A DNA stretch of 64,000 nucleotides, from positions 2,263,001-2,327,000 of the forward strand of contig NZ_CP152050.1 of assembly GCF_038632915.1 (NCBI RefSeq), read 5' to 3'. Below, piece by piece: positions 60,704 through 64,000 of the stretch (position 1 is its first letter; the number at the start of each line of letters is the position of its first letter). Made by a program: the position numbers and the translations under genes. The stretch is from Paenisporosarcina sp. FSL H8-0542 (GTDB lineage Bacteria > Bacillota > Bacilli > Bacillales_A > Planococcaceae). The notes beneath the pieces are model-generated. The model did not search any database. It was given only the letters and a program-made list of their open reading frames with translations, and was not told the origin of the DNA.

Positions 60704-61654
60704 TTAGACACGTCCTTCATCCTTTATTTTTTCTGCGATTCGTAGCTTCGCTGATCGAGAGCGATTATTGTGAAGTAATTCTTCTTCACTTGGTAATATC
60801 GGTTTTCTTGTTACTAATTTCAACATAGGTTCCATGCCTTCTGGGATGACCGGTAAATTTGGTGGTAGATCCGGGTATGAGGCTGCTTCTTTGAAAATGG
60901 TTTTCGTAATGCGGTCCTCCAGTGAGTGGAAAGTGATAACGCTGATACGTCCATTTAATGCAAGCAAATCGAGTGCATCTTGGAGTGATTGTTCAGCAGC
61001 TCCTAGTTCATCATTCACTGCAATCCGAATTGCTTGGAATACGCGTTTCGCAGGATGTCCGCCTTTTCTTCTGGCAGGTGCAGGGATCCCATCTTTAATT
61101 AATTCTACAAGTTGTCCTGTTGTTTCGATTGGTGCATGTTTTCTGGCTTCTTCAATCTTGCGAGCGATCTGTTTTGAGAATTTCTCTTCACCATAGCGAT
61201 AGAAAATGCGAACCAAATCATTGAATTCCCATTCGTTGACCACGTGATAGGCCGAAAGTGGCGCAGAAGTATCCATACGCATGTCCAAAGGTGCATCATG
61301 GTTGTAACTAAATCCACGTTCCGGCGTATCGAGTTGTGGTGATGAAACACCTAGGTCATACAGGATCCCATCCACTTTTTCGATGCCAAGTTCGTGAAGC
61401 TTTTCTTTTATGAAGCGGAAATTCGCATGTACAAAGATTACTTTGTGCAAATGATCCGACAGACGAATTTTCGCATTTTCGATTGCGATTGTGTCTTGAT
61501 CAAAGCAAATCAATCTTCCTTGATCGTTTAACTGTTGTACTAAATATTCACTATGTCCCGCTCCACCAAGGGTGCAGTCAACATATGTACCGTCTGGACG
61601 AATGTTCAATCCGTCAACGGTTTCTTGAAGCAATACGGTTGTATGGTTGAACAA
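60704..61654 (-). CDS. rsmH: 16S rRNA (cytosine-1402-N4)-methyltransferase
   Basis: RsmH (MraW, 316 aa) methylates C1402 in the ribosomal P site. Motifs: T-L-G-G-A-G-H-S near residue 28, D-Q-D-T-I-A near 54, [12 protein letters not shown] near 100 and [12 protein letters not shown] near 238. The start is a TTG after AGGAGGACGAACAG; no better start aligns. A family-2 repeat separates it from mraZ. Confidence 0.97.
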   Translation of the reverse strand: MFNHTTVLLQETVDGLNIRPDGTYVDCTLGGAGHSEYLVQQLNDQGRLICFDQDTIAIENAKIRLSDHLHKVIFVHANFRFIKEKLHELGIEKVDGILYDLGVSSPQLDTPERGFSYNHDAPLDMRMDTSAPLSAYHVVNEWEFNDLVRIFYRYGEEKFSKQIARKIEEARKHAPIETTGQLVELIKDGIPAPARRKGGHPAKRVFQAIRIAVNDELGAAEQSLQDALDLLALNGRISVITFHSLEDRITKTIFKEAASYPDLPPNLPVIPEGMEPMLKLVTRKPILPSEEELLHNNRSRSAKLRIAEKIKDEGRV

Positions 61655-61680
61655 CTGTTCGTCCTCCTAAATTTTGTTTT

Positions 61681-61790
61681 GTCTAACTTCGAATCTCAAC
61701 TCACTCCTAAGCTTCAGTCTCTCATGCGAAAGCAGGCTTTCGCATCGAGCTTTCGATCGCTGGAGTTGAGCTTACATGGGCATATCTGTT
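61681..61790. repeat. family-2 repeat between mraZ and rsmH
   Basis: GTCTAACTTCGAATCTCAAC starts the copy. A perfect hairpin (ATGCGAAAGC-AG-GCTTTCGCAT) sits near its centre and inverted outer arms (CTCAACTCACTCC and GGAGTTGAG) enclose it. It lies inside the mraZ-rsmH operon and ends within 5 bases of the mraZ stop. Confidence 0.75.
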
Positions 61791-61794
61791 TTCC

Positions 61795-62226
61795 TTAGAT
61801 ATCAAAGCCAATCATATTTTCAGCTAAATCGTTAAATGAGTCCTCGGATTCATCAAAATAGGATGTCCAAGAATCTTTTGCCCAAATCTCAATTCGATTT
61901 GAAACGCCAAGAACGATACATTCTTTTTCCACATTTGCATGGGATAGTAATGTACTTGGGATATTGATGCGACCTTGCTTATCGATTTCAACTTCTGTTG
62001 CTCCTGAAAAGAAGAATCGCGTAAATGCACGGGCATCTTTTTTAGTTACAGGCAAAGCCTTTAATTTTTCTTCAAGTTTTCGCCATTCATTCATAGGATA
62101 GCCGAATAAGCAGTTATCAAGACCTCTTGTAATTACAAACGTCTCTTCAAGGTGCTCACGAAATTTTGCCGGTATAATAAGACGGCCCTTCGCATCAACA
62201 CTATGTTGATATTCTCCCATGAACAT
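61795..62226 (-). CDS. mraZ: transcriptional regulator MraZ
   Basis: MraZ (143 aa) has two SpoVT/AbrB-like domains ([16 protein letters not shown] and [13 protein letters not shown]). It forms rings that bind repeated boxes upstream of its own operon. ATG 62226 begins the conserved M-F-M-G-E-Y and follows GTGGGGTGAG; the frame to 62271 is not conserved. Confidence 0.95.
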   Translation of the reverse strand: MFMGEYQHSVDAKGRLIIPAKFREHLEETFVITRGLDNCLFGYPMNEWRKLEEKLKALPVTKKDARAFTRFFFSGATEVEIDKQGRINIPSTLLSHANVEKECIVLGVSNRIEIWAKDSWTSYFDESEDSFNDLAENMIGFDI

Positions 62227-62254
62227 CCTACTCACCCCACTTATTGTCATTAAT

Positions 62255-62285
62255 GTACCACATCCCCCCACTTTCCTCCACCATT
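62255..62285 (-). promoter_or_regulatory. candidate MraZ operator: three GTGG boxes at exact 10-bp spacing
   Basis: On the minus strand GTGG occurs at 62281-62278, 62271-62268 and 62261-62258, so the period is 10 bp. Contexts are GTGGAGGAAA, GTGGGGGGAT and GTGGTACATT. Known MraZ sites are short G-rich direct repeats with helical-turn spacing. The array lies 30-60 bases before the mraZ start. Confidence 0.65.
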
Positions 62286-62364
62286 TTTATATTTTTTTTT
62301 CATTACACGATGAAATGTGTAAATAGTACTTGCTGAAACAACCTAAAAGCCTTTTACCCCATAG

Positions 62365-62395
62365 AAAAAAGCCGTCTCTTTAACCGAGACGGCTT
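62365..62395 (-). terminator. intrinsic terminator of bshC, beyond repeat copy C
   Basis: A perfect 10-bp stem (AAGCCGTCTC / GAGACGGCTT) is followed by a T run on the minus strand. It lies about 325 bases after the bshC stop, with repeat copy C in between. Confidence 0.85.
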
Positions 62396-62396
62396 C

Positions 62397-62670
62397 AGCT
62401 TGTTGACAAAAGAATATTAATCAATATAAAAGTATAAAAATCCGCATTCTTATCTTTTACACTCTATCAAAAAATATTATGGTCGGCTATTTCTTTCGCT
62501 TTCCGCGGACGAAACGCTAGCCTCCTCGGCTCAGCTGTCTATGACAGCTGAACCTGCGGGGTCTAGCTTATTTCGTTTTTCCGCAGGAGTCTTCAGAAAT
62601 AGCCGACCATCTTAGTAATGAAATAATATGAAGAGATACGCAAACAGAAGCGAAATCCGTTGATTGGAGT
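62397..62670. repeat. family-1 structured intergenic repeat, copy C
   Basis: It has the same AGCTTGTTGACAAAAG start and module 1 palindrome as copies A and B. Outer arms 62479-62494 / 62595-62610 are perfectly complementary over 16 bp. It ends at the TTGATTGGAGT segment (62660-62670) without module 2. With the bshC terminator and the mraZ operator it accounts for the 450-base gap. The remainder, 62671-62719, is AT-rich with no visible feature. Confidence 0.88.
62403..62430 (+). promoter_or_regulatory. putative sigma-A promoter at the start of repeat copy C
   Basis: TTGACA, a 16-base spacer and TATAAA are identical in hexamers and spacing to copy B, although the spacer itself differs at several bases. 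It points into the palindrome and towards the bshC 3' end. Confidence 0.5.
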
Positions 62671-62719
62671 AACAATAATTCTTATACATATCAACATTAA
62701 TAGTTAACAGACTTAAGAA

Positions 62720-64000
62720 TTAATACGAAATAACTTTATGCTTTCCGTTAAATTCAAACGGTTGAGATAAAAGATCATCAATTAACGTAGGGCCCACTTC
62801 ATTTAAGAACAATAATGGACTAAACCAACGTTCCTGTAACTTATATTCCGGGAAAAGAAACCCTTCAATATGATTGTACTTACGAAGCTTCACTTCATGA
62901 CGCAACAAATTGGCATCTTCTATTTTACGGCTCAAGTAACTAAATTGGTTGTTATGAATCGCCAAATTTTTCTCCGTCAGAACGGAAAGCGAAGTAGATG
63001 CTTGTGTTGTGGCTAAATGATTTGTTAGTTTTTCGTAATGCTCAACCAGTGTCTGCTGGATTTCCCGAATTATTTCTTCCGCCACATCATCTTTAACATC
63101 ATCCATAAAGTCCTGTTTATGCATTTGCATTTGTCCGTTGAAAACACTTTCCAGTGGTAAATCAAGCTCATTCAAATACTGTTTGGACTTTCTGTCAATA
63201 ATGGTCATAGATAAGCGAGGCACGATGACAGGTAATTCCATATCAAAATGTTCGAACATGGTTTTGAAAGTTGCCCAATACGCCAGTTCACCCGGGCCAC
63301 CAATGAATGCTAAGACAGGGAATACCATTTCCTGCATTAACGGACGTGTCACTACATTGTTGCTCAAGCGTTCTGGATAATTTTTTGCAATGTCCAATAA
63401 TTCATGTTTAGTGAAAGAGAGACCCGCAGCTTCATTTTTAAACGTCCCATCGAAGTGCTTTAATAAAAATCGTTCTCCATTTTCTACGATGAATAAGTTA
63501 CCACTGTCTTCGGAAGCTTGAATAGGTTGACCGTATCCCGCTTGCTGAAAACGATTTTCCTGTTCGACAACAAGTGATGCAATTTCTTGCGCTTGGTCTA
63601 TCATCTTCTCAAAATAAGGAGATTCATAGCGTCGAAGGGGTTCGAATGCTGCATCAATCAGCAACAAGCCTTCATTGGCAAAAAAGTCATGCATCATTAC
63701 GGTGAAAAATTGACTATAGGTTGAAGTTTGTTCGGCAACTTTCAAATACTTTTGAAGCAATACTTTCGTATAAGCCGTTTCCGTGAATTGTTTAAAGACG
63801 TCACGAATAAAAGACTGTAATTTCCCGGTCTCAAGCATACTCTCAGACGCCATTTGTTTACGATTAGGTCGAACATTATAGGTTTGTTTTTGTAAAGTCC
63901 CCCGTAATGGCGTGAAAGTAGAGTTTATTTCGTCTAAGTCATGGTCTTCTCCCGCAATCCAAAAAATAGGTACGACTGGAACACCTAAAGCTTCCCGTTG
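62720..64000 (-). CDS. bshC: bacillithiol biosynthesis protein BshC, N-terminus beyond the window
   Basis: BshC is assigned the final step of bacillithiol synthesis, adding cysteine to GlcN-malate. The frame is open to the window edge and reads P-I-F-W-I-A-G-E-D-H-D-L-D-E-I-N upstream of the first internal ATG (63853), a conserved BshC segment, so the gene starts outside. Later motifs include F-P-V-L-A-F-I-G-G-P-G-E-L-A-Y-W and a C-terminal coiled coil. Its position before mraZ matches yllA of B. subtilis. Repeat copy C follows its stop. Confidence 0.93.
   Translation of the reverse strand, partial: QREALGVPVVPIFWIAGEDHDLDEINSTFTPLRGTLQKQTYNVRPNRKQMASESMLETGKLQSFIRDVFKQFTETAYTKVLLQKYLKVAEQTSTYSQFFTVMMHDFFANEGLLLIDAAFEPLRRYESPYFEKMIDQAQEIASLVVEQENRFQQAGYGQPIQASEDSGNLFIVENGERFLLKHFDGTFKNEAAGLSFTKHELLDIAKNYPERLSNNVVTRPLMQEMVFPVLAFIGGPGELAYWATFKTMFEHFDMELPVIVPRLSMTIIDRKSKQYLNELDLPLESVFNGQMQMHKQDFMDDVKDDVAEEIIREIQQTLVEHYEKLTNHLATTQASTSLSVLTEKNLAIHNNQFSYLSRKIEDANLLRHEVKLRKYNHIEGFLFPEYKLQERWFSPLLFLNEVGPTLIDDLLSQPFEFNGKHKVISY

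Overview
The window looks like a chromosomal segment from a low-to-medium GC, endospore-forming Gram-positive bacterium of the Bacillales. The gene order follows the Bacillus subtilis block recG–sdaA–fakA–rpmB–thiN–rpe–rsgA–prkC–prpC–rsmB–fmt–def–priA–coaBC–rpoZ–gmk–remA–rqcH–pyr–rluD–lspA–ileS–divIVA–ylm–sigG–sigE–spoIIGA–ftsZ–ftsA–dcw–mraZ–bshC, read here on the minus strand. spoVM, sigE, sigG, spoIIGA, spoVD and a spoVE/ftsW gene point to sporulation. Missing genes (murE, murG and murB from the dcw cluster; bpr, ylmA and ylmD) and the style of the dispersed repeats suggest Planococcaceae (Sporosarcina/Lysinibacillus-like). That placement is inference.

Layout. Positions 1-2226 hold a truncated MocR-type regulator, a small membrane protein and an intergenic repeat, where B. 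subtilis has fapR-plsX. Positions 2227-14018 run from recG through serine dehydratase, fatty acid kinase, Asp23-like protein, rpmB (plus strand), spoVM (38 codons, easily missed), thiN, rpe, rsgA and the PrkC/PrpC kinase-phosphatase pair. Between prpC and rsmB lies the 3' remnant of rlmN, whose body is deleted. Positions 14175-21811 carry translation and replication-restart genes (rsmB, fmt, def, priA, coaBC, rpoZ, gmk, remA). rqcH and a small membrane protein lie on the plus strand. Positions 24168-35860 hold a complete UMP pathway operon (pyrR, pyrP, pyrB, pyrC, carA, carB, pyrK, pyrD, pyrF, pyrE) with two PyrR-type attenuators. Positions 35940-41160 hold rluD, lspA and ileS behind an Ile T-box. 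Positions 41208-62285 hold division and sporulation genes, from divIVA through the ylm genes, the sigma factors and the dcw cluster, to mraZ with a three-box operator. bshC runs off the right edge.

The unusual content is in the intergenic DNA. Two families of structured repeats occur. Family 1 has copies at 1875-2154, 37440-37934 and 62397-62670, with a diverged relative at 5955-6400. The first three copies begin with a near-identical AT-rich segment holding a sigma-A-like promoter aimed into a long nested hairpin. The 37440-37934 copy is bracketed by a perfect 26-bp duplication of a terminator stem-loop, as though it had inserted into the ileS terminator. Family 2 has copies at 41114-41160, 47077-47245, 51034-51175 and 61681-61790. 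Its members are hairpin-bearing and mostly start within a few bases of a stop codon. Several copies of both families lie between a stop codon and that gene's terminator, and stem positions covary between copies. No phage, CRISPR array, rRNA or tRNA was seen.
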